In this document: one piece after another, positions 13,207 through 22,622 of the stretch | How the letters are laid out: every line of letters begins with the position of its first letter | How positions within the stretch are numbered: position 1 is the stretch's first letter | Assembly (NCBI RefSeq): GCF_000711695.1 | Contig: NW_013547007.1 | Span: 176,241 to 240,240, forward strand | From: Tilletiaria anomala UBC 951 | Lineage: Eukaryota > Basidiomycota > Exobasidiomycetes > Georgefischeriales > Tilletiariaceae | Length of the DNA: 64,000 nt | Direction: 5' to 3' | Notes under the pieces: generated by a model | Database searches by the model: none | The model's input: the letters and a program-made list of their open reading frames with translations, nothing else | What the model was told of the DNA's origin: nothing | Made by a program: the position numbers and the translations under genes

Positions 13207-16200
13207 ATGAGGCGGACGGCGATTGATGGGGCGAAGCGAGGCTCTTTGGCTGTTGTGCGGTCGCTGAGCCGAGCCGCTACCTTTGCTGGCCCTTCCTCAA
13301 TTACATTGGACATGCTTGAGTCGGCAGAGCGAAGAACTCAAAGGGATTGGACAAACCGGATATCGACAGCACTGCTGGACGCAGAGCCTGCAGCATCACA
13401 AGCATGTCCAACACCGTCGTGGCCCGCTATACTTCGCCTGGGCGCGTCAAGACTTCCAGCTTTCCTCTGCCCAGTCGTTGGCACACGGGTCAGACATCCT
13501 GTTCACGTGTATGATGCACCACGTACATCTCGACGTTTGCATACAGCCGCAGCTCCGTTGCGAAGCAGTACAACAGCCAATGCATCACCGGCTGCAACGG
13601 CCAACAGCCTGGACCCAGTACCTTCTTCCGACCCGTTTCAACCACGCGCACGACCAAAAACTAGGCCGGCTACATACGCCGCCTCCGCGCGAGCAAAACC
13701 TCACAGAAAATCTCGGCTGCCATCTCAATCGAACGCAAATGCGCCCAGAACTTGTGTCATCGACACGCAGGCCGTCGAAAACGAGCGACAGCAGGCTGAT
13801 TCACAAAGCAACTCAGACGAGCGACCCTCGCGTCAACAGTACTTCTGGACTTCGCCTTCTCGGTATCAAGCATTGAAGTTGCAGCAGCCCGGCGTCGAAT
13901 GGAAGGTGCATCGCCTGAAGTCCTTCCTGCGGCTTGGAAGCTCACGAAGTGGGCCGGTACCCCGAATCCCGCTAGAATTGAAGGGTCAGAAAGACGCTAA
14001 GGCACGTAAGGTGCGGGCGGGAGACATTGGGCTCGCTCTTTGCGATTCGATTGAAGAACTATCGCTGTGCCTTTTATCCCAGGCTCCCACATGGGAACCT
14101 GGGCAAGCACCGAGCAAGCCAGTGATCAATATGCGATTAGCCAGCATGATCACGCCAGTCGGCCTCAAGCGGCTCATGGCGATCATATCTGCCTCAGCAT
14201 TTCGCCTGATTGACCGTCTACCTACTCGCGAATATGGTTGGAAAGTTCGGCATCTGGATCGAGCGCGACAAGCCCTTCATACCGGCGGCCTTGTCATGTC
14301 CGGTATCGCCGAAGCAGTACTGCACAACAAGTTTGATACATTCCACCAGATGTCGCCCTCTTCAATTTTGCTTTGGACGAGCTGGCGTATAAGGGGCCTA
14401 GGTCTGATGCAAGGTTTTGATCAGGCGATGGAGCTCTGCGTACATGTCGCTTCAACATGTCTCAAGCCGCCAGATACCGAACTCTTGCCCTCGGAGCGTA
14501 TCAGCCAAGACCACTTCGCCTATACTCTGTCCTACTTATTTCGCACTTTCACCTCCTCCGACTTGCCTCCTCGATACACCAAGGAGGACGGTACGCTCGT
14601 CGCCTATCGTGACGTCCGCTTCGAGGCGCGATCCTCTGCGTTACGCTGGATCTGCAGCCAACCTCGGCTGCTTTCCCTCGTCTCGCTCGATCATCGCCAC
14701 CTTCGTGCCACCTTCGGCATCATTGTTGGCAAGACGTGGCCCCTCGCTCGCGAAATCTTTCTCGCCGCGCTACCGCAATCCGTTCCGCTTGAAGACAAGC
14801 GGGATCTACTGCGATCTGTTGCGGACACACTGGTTTATCTCAGGGCTCCCCGCGAAGCGCTAGAGCTGCAGCAGCTCGCCAGGACCGCGGGCATCAGGGA
14901 CAAGGCGCTCATCATGCATCTCTTATCTCTACTCTCGCGCATCGCCCAGCCTATCCTGACTGAAGAAGCGCAGAGCGTGGAGGACCTGCTCGTAGATATG
15001 TTGGAGGACATTCAAGTGCCGCCGCTCAACACTGTTGCCGAAAATCAGACAAGAGTGAACGTGGACGCCCCAGCGATATCCTCCGTTCTGCGCGACGCAC
15101 GCCGGCTACGCATCGCCGCTCTCGTGGTTGCAGCCATGGGTGATGCTCCTCGCGCGCTCGATCTGCTTGAACGAGAAAAGCGCGTCCGCGACCAACGCAC
15201 CGAAACGATGCTGGATGTGGCTCAGGTCGCCTTCAACACTGCGCAGATCAAGATTTACGCCAGCAAGACGCCAGAAATATCTGAAAAGACGCAAGGGTCG
15301 CACGTGGATTCCACGCATTACGTCAATGATTATCCCGAACGATCAGCTGTTGTCGCATCCTTGGAAGGGACGGTTAAGGCTTCTTGCAAGGTTGGAGAGG
15401 TGCAGGAGGCCGAGGAGGCGATGAAGGACCTTGTGAAACTCTCTGCTGGTCCAGCCTCGTGCTACTCGATCCTCATCTCTGGGTTTCTCAGAACCCGTCA
15501 ACCCGAGAAGGCACTAGAATGGCTTCAAAAGATGGGGCAACAGGGCCATCCGTTTGAAAAGACCGTATTGACCTCTGTGCTGCGCTATTTGGCAGAAAGA
15601 GGGAGTCAGACAGGCGTCGACTGGATCTTGGGGCGCGTAGAGGCGGACCGGAGCCTTGCCGATGTCATGCTCTACACCGCTGCGATGGACGGCTATATCT
15701 CAGCACAACGCCCCGACATGGCCTTGGAAATCTTTGCAATGCTCGAGCAGTCCAGCAGTCCCGACATGAAGCCGGACACAGCGGCTTTTAATGTCGCCTT
15801 GTCGGCCCTCGCTCGCTCAGGCGCATCATCGAAGATCTTGATGGAACACGTGGAGCAAATGCGCCAACGCGGGCTGCGTCCTGATCTTTACACCTACTCT
15901 ACTTTCCTTGGCGCTTTAGTCAGACTCGGAGAGCTGCCAGCCGCGGAGGACGCATTTGCCGAGATGGTCATCGAGGAAAGCAAGCCGATCCCTCTGCACT
16001 ATGCGACAATGGTCGGCGGGTACTTGCGCGCGCGCTCATTGCGCGATGCGGAATACTGGTATTCGGAGATGGTTGCGAGGGAAGGGGAAGCGGAGCTAAG
16101 TCCTAAGAAAAGGGCGTTCATCAATGAAGCGGCTAGAGGAACTTTGCGCGATGCTGCCCGTTACGTCCCGTCGGAGGACATGCAAGAGCTGGACAGCGAC

Positions 16201-17130
16201 CTGGCTGCTCTTCTTGAAGAACTGCTAGATGAAGCTGAGGAGCTCGGTCAGGCAGAAATGCAGAAGTGGGAGGCGCCTCCAGCGGGTGAAGCTTCGAAGC
16301 TTCCGGATATCCGACACGCCACTATCATCTTAGACCGCTATCGCCAAGCAGGGTTCATCGATCATCTACAGAGCACGTGGGACAGGATCTTTTCCGCAGC
16401 TGTCCACACAAAGGATGTTGATCACAAAATCGTCGGCTTAGCGTCTCTCCGAACGGAGGATACCTCACCACCGTGGCCGCTCGAAAATGAACTATGTGTC
16501 GCTCTATCGATCATCGTAGATGGCCTATCGGAGGCAGGCCTGCACGGGGAGGTGGCTCGGACCTGGGGGGAGGTGCGTCAAGCTGGCTTCGGCTTCGACT
16601 CGCACAATTGGAATGCGCTTGCAATGGCCTTGGTGAGGGCAGGGCGTTTCGAAGACGCTTTTCGCATCGTCGAAAATGTTCTCACTGACGATCAGGAGAA
16701 TGACGACGCCTCTTCCGACGAGGAACTCGTAAAGCTGCGGGCGCTTCTCGCGGATGCTGTCGAATCACCCGTTCTGCGTCTCAAGCACCCTCGACCGAAA
16801 GAGGATGAGCATGCAAGGGCTGAGACAAGCGAGGCGTTCGACAAATTACAGATTTCTGCGACGTTCTCTAGCATGTCACACCATTCCGGCTGGCATGCTT
16901 ATGTGCGGACTATCGCAGCTTTGACATCAGTCATCGAAGGCCTTCGCAGAGGCCAAAGCATTGCTGCGATGGGAGGAGGCGCGGGTTCGAACGAGCGGAT
17001 TGACTTGCGTACGGTCCAGGAGTTCTACCCGCGAACTTTGCGAAAAGTCGACACGTTCCAGACAAAGCTCCTCAAGATGGACGGCATGCAAGCACTTAAG
17101 CAGCAAAAGGTCGATGAGCGCTTGGGTTGA
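13207..17130 (+). CDS. Pentatricopeptide-repeat (PPR) protein, probably mitochondrial
   Basis: One uninterrupted frame of 1307 residues starting at ATG 13207. The N-terminus is rich in Arg, Ala and Ser and nearly lacks acidic residues (MRRTAIDGAKRGSLAVVRSL), as in a mitochondrial presequence. The first third is low-complexity. Helical repeats follow, clearest at about residues 755-980, with PPR-like units such as CYSILISGFLRTRQPEKALE, DTAAFNVALSALARSGAS and DLYTYSTFLGALVRLGELPA. Further weaker repeats run toward the C-terminus (LCVALSIIVDGLSEAGLH, NWNALAMALVRAGRFEDAF). PPR proteins bind organelle RNA and act in its processing or translation; the target here cannot be told. The absence of introns in nearly 4 kb is unusual beside its neighbours. 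Confidence 0.85.
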   Translation: MRRTAIDGAKRGSLAVVRSLSRAATFAGPSSITLDMLESAERRTQRDWTNRISTALLDAEPAASQACPTPSWPAILRLGASRLPAFLCPVVGTRVRHPVHVYDAPRTSRRLHTAAAPLRSSTTANASPAATANSLDPVPSSDPFQPRARPKTRPATYAASARAKPHRKSRLPSQSNANAPRTCVIDTQAVENERQQADSQSNSDERPSRQQYFWTSPSRYQALKLQQPGVEWKVHRLKSFLRLGSSRSGPVPRIPLELKGQKDAKARKVRAGDIGLALCDSIEELSLCLLSQAPTWEPGQAPSKPVINMRLASMITPVGLKRLMAIISASAFRLIDRLPTREYGWKVRHLDRARQALHTGGLVMSGIAEAVLHNKFDTFHQMSPSSILLWTSWRIRGLGLMQGFDQAMELCVHVASTCLKPPDTELLPSERISQDHFAYTLSYLFRTFTSSDLPPRYTKEDGTLVAYRDVRFEARSSALRWICSQPRLLSLVSLDHRHLRATFGIIVGKTWPLAREIFLAALPQSVPLEDKRDLLRSVADTLVYLRAPREALELQQLARTAGIRDKALIMHLLSLLSRIAQPILTEEAQSVEDLLVDMLEDIQVPPLNTVAENQTRVNVDAPAISSVLRDARRLRIAALVVAAMGDAPRALDLLEREKRVRDQRTETMLDVAQVAFNTAQIKIYASKTPEISEKTQGSHVDSTHYVNDYPERSAVVASLEGTVKASCKVGEVQEAEEAMKDLVKLSAGPASCYSILISGFLRTRQPEKALEWLQKMGQQGHPFEKTVLTSVLRYLAERGSQTGVDWILGRVEADRSLADVMLYTAAMDGYISAQRPDMALEIFAMLEQSSSPDMKPDTAAFNVALSALARSGASSKILMEHVEQMRQRGLRPDLYTYSTFLGALVRLGELPAAEDAFAEMVIEESKPIPLHYATMVGGYLRARSLRDAEYWYSEMVAREGEAELSPKKRAFINEAARGTLRDAARYVPSEDMQELDSDLAALLEELLDEAEELGQAEMQKWEAPPAGEASKLPDIRHATIILDRYRQAGFIDHLQSTWDRIFSAAVHTKDVDHKIVGLASLRTEDTSPPWPLENELCVALSIIVDGLSEAGLHGEVARTWGEVRQAGFGFDSHNWNALAMALVRAGRFEDAFRIVENVLTDDQENDDASSDEELVKLRALLADAVESPVLRLKHPRPKEDEHARAETSEAFDKLQISATFSSMSHHSGWHAYVRTIAALTSVIEGLRRGQSIAAMGGGAGSNERIDLRTVQEFYPRTLRKVDTFQTKLLKMDGMQALKQQKVDERLG

Positions 17131-17613
17131 TCGAGGCGTAATCTCAGCTCGCCGCGGCGCAGCGCAGCGAATGATCCACTCTGTATGCTGCAGCCGACCA
17201 CTAAATTACATGATTACGCAAGTTGTTTGGACGCTGCCATGGCTGCTTTCAGACGCGAAATCGCAGGATTACTTGATGCTATCGCTACTTGCGTCACTCC
17301 TCCCATATCAGGTCTGGCCTTCTTCATATGAATGCTGTTTCTACAAATAGACCGAATGTCAGTTGATGATCAACAATTGAGGATCATGTTACGCACGTTC
17401 TTGTCGCGTCCGGCGCCGGCCGCTTGATCCCCGCTGTGCCATTGATCGCGGGAGGGCGCAAGCCTGATGCAGCCACGTCTTTGATTTCCTGGACAGCCTG
17501 ATCGCAGATGCGCGAAAAGGATGACGCTTGCGCAAGTAAATCACTGTCTGATAGATTCTGCGAATACGAGTCCCCCGACTCGAGCCCTGACAAGCCTGCT
17601 TCAAACAGTTGCC
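17131..17613. other. Convergent intergenic region, 483 bp
   Basis: Lies between the stops of the PPR gene (+) and SAC3 (-). It should hold both 3' UTRs and polyadenylation sites. The short frames here are not supported as genes. Confidence 0.6.
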
Positions 17614-20600
17614 TTAAGACAGCCGCAATGTGAGCATCTTGCGAAGCAAACAGAATCGATCAGCCATCAGCGCGAGTATTACTTCTCCTTGTGGCTCACC
17701 TGTCAATGTATCTTGCAGGTTGTCGAGCTCAAGTTGCAGACGCCTGAGATCTAGCTGAAATGTGATCTGTGTCTTTGCGATCGTCCGTGTTATCAAGTGA
17801 TGTAGGTCCAGCCTAGCTTCTGATTGTGTTGACCGGTTCGGCAGATCTGAGGCCTCAGGAACAACGATTTGAATGGCATCTCCCAAGCCGCCATCGCTTT
17901 CTGCAGCTGAAACGATGTAACGCATGAGCAAATTGCCTAGAGCACAAATGATGCGCCAAATCTGAGAAGCGGCCGCGCTTGCCTGCACGCCACGACTGTC
18001 CAACAGCTGACCGAGGCAAGTGCTGCTCGCGCTGATGGCTCGAAGCCATGGCTCGCTAAAATGTGTCAGAATGCCAGTAAGCCCTCTGATCGCGGCACCT
18101 GTCCATGACAGAGACGAGAGAAGGAGAGCCAGCGCCGATTCAAGCATGGTCTGTGGGTCCTGGGTTTGCAGCGAGACCACCAAGAAGCCTGACCATGCGG
18201 AAAGCTCAGGCTGCAGCTCGGTCGCGACTTGCTCTGGCATATGCGGCGCATGGGATGGCCAACGCAGCAGTAGAATCTTTGGCCGCAAAATGGTGTGCCG
18301 ATTATGAAGGCCGACCTTCTGGCCGAGTGCGTGTAGGCGGGCTTTTTCACTAGCCCAAGATGAATGCGCGGATGACGCACATTCAAAGATGACGAGAGGC
18401 ACTGGAGCAACCCGATGTTGAGGATCTGTTGACGATTCCCCGGCCGCCGGAGAGCCATCGTGCAGTAAGAATGTCTGCTTTCCGTCTGAAAAGGTGAAGC
18501 AATCCTCGCTGAGTACTCTCCGCAACCATGTAGAGCACGCTTGAGTCTCATGGCCTGGATCGCCCGCGAAGCTCGCGATGATGTGCATGCGCGGCGGCCA
18601 CAGATCGCTGTAAATCTCAAAGAGGGACTGGAAATGGTCGTAAAGGATCATCGTAAAGGTTCCTCGTCTCCATAATGTACCGCAAAGCCGGTGTCGCTCG
18701 GCAAAGGCGGTAGCAATGCGTTCATCTGCGCCTTCCTCTCTTTCCTCGTAGATCCGGTGCTTGTTGACTGTTGCCTTTTGATGCTTATTCTGAACTTGGT
18801 GCTGCAGCAATGTTGACCTGTGGCGGATCCGTTTCCATTCTCTCGCCTCCTCGTACCTCCGCAACCAGATAGACCACACACGTTCGAGTGTTCTTGCGCT
18901 GATGAAAGCTTTCCCAGACGCATCCAGTGCTGCCGCTCTGGACATTGTCCGGGCTGTGGTGTCGAAGAGCCGTTCAGCAAGAAGGCCTCCTGCAGCCTCG
19001 AATTTTACCTCGCGTGAAGCTTCTAGACGAGCGAGCTTTTCTCGCCTTGCAACGCGCATCGCCATGCTTTCCCCAGCCGAGACAGCGACCTCGTCGAGAA
19101 GTCGCGCATATATTTTATCTGCCATTGAGACGCGAAATCTTTGGCTCGCAGCGGAGATGTCCGAGGCGGACCGCTTCAGTTTGGGTTGCGGTATAGTAAA
19201 TGGTGGTTCTGAAACTCCTGCTGAAGGATGTGAAATAACGATTTGACCAATGGGCTCGGGGCGGGAGATTATGACAGGTGCGCCCTTCTTCGTGTTCTGA
19301 GGGGAGCCAGCAGTAAACGGATGTGTGGTGAGGACCTGTAGGGGGCTTTGCACGGGATTCCCTCCCGCCTGCGCCAGAATAGCCGCAGACGGTGCTGGGT
19401 TAGCGAAAGGAGCAGTCGGCTGCCTTGGCATGAAAGGCGACGCAGTATCAGATAAAGTCTGTAACCCTTTTGCTGATGAAGGCTTTTCCGTGCTTGCAAT
19501 TGCTTGCTGAGAGGAGGAAGGGGTGAGAGCGGGTATTGCAGATGAAGCAGCTGGGGGTGCAAGAGGCAGTGCAGGTGCTGCCGAGATAGTAGGAGTAGCA
19601 GAGAAAGATCCTACGCCAAATGTACTCGTGAAAGGGGTAGCCTTACTTGTCAAAGCTGATGGCGCTAGAGTGAAGCGCCCGGAGAGGAGACTGCTGGGAG
19701 ACTTTGGTGCCGTGGACGATGGCAGCGACGTTGCGACGGACGGTTTGAGTGCAGGGGTTGTGGCTCGCACCAATGGTACTGGTGCTTTGGCAGGAGCTAC
19801 CGCACCTGCTGCAAAGCCATCAACGATGTCTTGAAAGCTACGCTCTTCCCTTTTAGCTTCGACTATCTTCATTGAGAATGGCGTGCGCACGGGCTTGTCC
19901 TCTGCGGTGACAGCCGAAATGGAGTTAGATAAAGGTATGAAGTGATACAGACGACTCAAGGGCACCTTACCTGAGAGCTGCGCCTCCTGATGGATCGCAA
20001 TGGTGGACGATTCCTCTCCCACGGCATCGAGCTCCACCAGAAGTCCGTACTGCCTCGCAACATCGATCGCTTGCTGCGCGTCATCGAAACCGAGGGCGTC
20101 GACAACCCATGAAGTAGGCAGCGGTTTGAATTGTTTGCGGAAGCATCTCGCAAGAGCCTTGAAGGCCCCAACCCTGACTTCGCTGAAGGCATTTTCGGCG
20201 AGGCAAGCTTGCAAGTAGCCAACATCCTTGCTGCGGATCTCCCGGAAGAAGCGCGAGAACCAGTTCAGCGTCGCCTCTTCATTCCGCGGTTGGCCTCGGC
20301 GCACAATGTTGTTTGACTTCTGGGCGTAGCGTCGAAGGCGCAAAGACGATTGAACGAAAGGGTGCATAAATACGCCTTCAGGCAGAGACTCGACCTCACG
20401 CAATGTTTCTGGATCCCGGAGATGCAAGAGCAGATTGTATGCGCGGAATTCCCCCTCATTTTGAGATGCTGGTGCCTCCATGTCTCCTTCGGCGACGCGC
20501 TTGTCGTCGTAGAACTCGATGAGAGAGCGCAACGCTGTCGACGACGACTTCGTCAGAAAAGCCCAGTGCGCACGGCCAACCAGAACTAGGCACAACTCAC

Positions 20601-21735
20601 TCTTGCGAAGCTGTTCAAGTTCCTGTTGCTCACTCCACATGTTCTCCGATCGAGTCCCGTCCGTATTTTCTGTAGTATCCCGCATGGTCCCGTCAGAACC
20701 CACAAGACCTCCTCGGAAGTGGAGAGTCAAGATATGGTACCGTGCTATCCTTTCGTGGCACTCGATCGCTAGGCGGCCGCGTTCATTCTGGACGATGAAG
20801 TCCTGCCGGATAGCTCGTGTGCGATTCCATACAAACGCCTGCACTTGATTGAAGGTTGGGTCAAAAGGTCCAGAAGGTAGGAGATCGTGGAAGAGGTAGT
20901 CAAGCGTGGTCTTGAGTACTTCGGGAGGGCGCACATCCTCTGGCAAAGGAACTTCTCTACCAGCTGCAGGACGTCGATAGATCTTGACAGCGATTTCTGG
21001 ATTGCACTTTGCTGTTCCGGGATAAACCTCCAGGGCGTCGAGTTCCTTCTGCATCTCACGCTCCACGCGTTCGAATTGGGGACACATGTCTGGACACGTG
21101 CCCAGGAACTTTTGCGCGCTCTCGAGCTCCTGCGCCTTGGTTGGATCCGGCAAGATTCCAGCAGCGATGTATTGCGTGCGTAGTCCCTCCCTTTGCTTCC
21201 TCATCGCGTGGAAGAGCGTGACAGCATCATCTTTGCCGTCTGTCGCCGCCGACGAGAAGCGCTGGAGACGGACATCGTTGGCTGCCGCAAAGGATCCGCC
21301 AAGAGATCCAGCATGCGGAAGGCCCTTTGCGGGACCGAAAGGCGGTGTGCCTGGCGTACTCTTGATATCTCTCCAAGTGATGGTATCCTGAGGCTTGAGC
21401 AGCGGTGACTGCGTGCGGGACCCGGGCATGCTGGACGATATTGGAGAGGATACCGCAATAGGACTGGACGCGCCAAAAGTAGAGCTGCCAAGCGCACTTC
21501 CAGCAGAAGTAGAAGGGGCATTGAAGAACGCATTGCCAGCTGCTAGATGTGCTCCTCCGAACGCGTGATCTGTCGGAGGCTGACCAAACGCTGAGAATGC
21601 TGTCTCTCGTTGGGCAGTCACATTCGACGCGCCTCTCGCAGCCCCTTGCCCATTAGGCTCACTTGAGCTAACCCCCGCAGCGTTGGTGTTCTCTTTCGGC
21701 GCAGGAAAGGCGCTGAAAGCGGAGAAACCGCTCAT
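17614..21735 (-). CDS. SAC3: SAC3/GANP-family nuclear mRNA export factor (TREX-2 scaffold)
   Basis: A single exon of 1373 residues with ATG at 21735. Sac3 is the scaffold of the TREX-2 complex, which links transcribed genes to nuclear pores and recruits the mRNA export receptor. The N-terminus has FSAFSAF and FSAFGQ repeats, fitting the FG-like region that binds the export receptor. The Sac3 domain begins at about residue 213 with GTCPDMCPQFERVERE and continues through DVRPPEVLKTTLDYLFHDLL and FVWNRTRAIRQDF, the diagnostic blocks, then NLLLHLRDPETLREV and the helical winged-helix part. A Pro/Ser/Thr-rich linker follows. A helical segment near residue 950 (ARTLERVWSIWLRRYEEARE) is in the right place for the Sus1/Cdc31-binding helix. 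The C-terminal third (about 1000-1373) is less conserved and resembles GANP-type extensions. The family is certain. Confidence 0.95.
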   Translation of the reverse strand: MSGFSAFSAFPAPKENTNAAGVSSSEPNGQGAARGASNVTAQRETAFSAFGQPPTDHAFGGAHLAAGNAFFNAPSTSAGSALGSSTFGASSPIAVSSPISSSMPGSRTQSPLLKPQDTITWRDIKSTPGTPPFGPAKGLPHAGSLGGSFAAANDVRLQRFSSAATDGKDDAVTLFHAMRKQREGLRTQYIAAGILPDPTKAQELESAQKFLGTCPDMCPQFERVEREMQKELDALEVYPGTAKCNPEIAVKIYRRPAAGREVPLPEDVRPPEVLKTTLDYLFHDLLPSGPFDPTFNQVQAFVWNRTRAIRQDFIVQNERGRLAIECHERIARYHILTLHFRGGLVGSDGTMRDTTENTDGTRSENMWSEQQELEQLRKSELCLVLVGRAHWAFLTKSSSTALRSLIEFYDDKRVAEGDMEAPASQNEGEFRAYNLLLHLRDPETLREVESLPEGVFMHPFVQSSLRLRRYAQKSNNIVRRGQPRNEEATLNWFSRFFREIRSKDVGYLQACLAENAFSEVRVGAFKALARCFRKQFKPLPTSWVVDALGFDDAQQAIDVARQYGLLVELDAVGEESSTIAIHQEAQLSGKVPLSRLYHFIPLSNSISAVTAEDKPVRTPFSMKIVEAKREERSFQDIVDGFAAGAVAPAKAPVPLVRATTPALKPSVATSLPSSTAPKSPSSLLSGRFTLAPSALTSKATPFTSTFGVGSFSATPTISAAPALPLAPPAASSAIPALTPSSSQQAIASTEKPSSAKGLQTLSDTASPFMPRQPTAPFANPAPSAAILAQAGGNPVQSPLQVLTTHPFTAGSPQNTKKGAPVIISRPEPIGQIVISHPSAGVSEPPFTIPQPKLKRSASDISAASQRFRVSMADKIYARLLDEVAVSAGESMAMRVARREKLARLEASREVKFEAAGGLLAERLFDTTARTMSRAAALDASGKAFISARTLERVWSIWLRRYEEAREWKRIRHRSTLLQHQVQNKHQKATVNKHRIYEEREEGADERIATAFAERHRLCGTLWRRGTFTMILYDHFQSLFEIYSDLWPPRMHIIASFAGDPGHETQACSTWLRRVLSEDCFTFSDGKQTFLLHDGSPAAGESSTDPQHRVAPVPLVIFECASSAHSSWASEKARLHALGQKVGLHNRHTILRPKILLLRWPSHAPHMPEQVATELQPELSAWSGFLVVSLQTQDPQTMLESALALLLSSLSWTGAAIRGLTGILTHFSEPWLRAISASSTCLGQLLDSRGVQASAAASQIWRIICALGNLLMRYIVSAAESDGGLGDAIQIVVPEASDLPNRSTQSEARLDLHHLITRTIAKTQITFQLDLRRLQLELDNLQDTLTGEPQGEVILALMADRFCLLRKMLTLRLS

Positions 21736-22622
21736 TACGAAAAGCTCGTATCCTTCAGCTCTCGCTGACGCAGTCGCCCAACGCGACTGCAGCTGGGGAG
21801 TTCACACTCACGGTCGCTGCATGCTAGCAGGTGAACGCCCGTGTGCAAGGGCTGGCCTCAGATCGGACAGCGCCAAGAGAGACCAGACAGGAAGGCGACC
21901 GGACGGGCGCGTGCACGAGCGAGCAAGTGAAGAGAAGGTGTGACAAGAAAGCCAGCTGTACATCAACGTATGGGTCCTAGCGTCAGACTTAGAGAATCTG
22001 GGACACATCCACTTCACATTCGAGTTCCGCAGGCCGCCTGATTAGATGTCGCCTCTGGCTACATCTCAACACCAAACGTTGGAGCCGGTGCCCTGCAAGC
22101 GCATCTTGAGCACGAATCAACCATCACAGACACATGCAGAACAGTGAATGCAGGTGATTCCAGAAGTGCAAGATGTAGTAGAATACAGTAGTAGTCAGTA
22201 GCGGCGTTGCGTACAATGGAGCTGAGTTGTGTATTTTAGTATATCTCCATGGTGGATGCGTGGAGTGGGGAATCGGTGTCGGTTCCCTTCTCCTGTCTCT
22301 GTACTCATACAAATATATGCGTGCTCTGCTTTTTGTGCGTCCAGGCCCTCCCATAACCGTTACATGCGATGCCCCCAAGTTGAGAGAAATGACGGTATAT
22401 GAGGAATGAAAGGTGATGAGAAGTGAAGTTTGATGAGGAATGACGGTGGAAAGCCGAGCCGATGCAATGTCAGCGCAACCACGCGAACGCAGGTTCCTGA
22501 GCAAGCACTGTCGGTTAGCCGATGCGACTGAACAAAGAAAGTCTGCTAGCTCCCTTCGAAGAAAAAAACGCTGGTGGGTGGCCCTCATGGCCCGTCTGCT
22601 CTGCTTGCTCTCTTTCGAGAAT
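21736..22622. other. Intergenic, 887 bp
   Basis: Contains the SAC3 promoter on the right and the 3' end of the receptor gene on the left. Near 22395-22445 short purine-rich words (GATGAGGAATGA, GATGAGAAGTGA) repeat imperfectly. No coding sequence is supported. Confidence 0.6.
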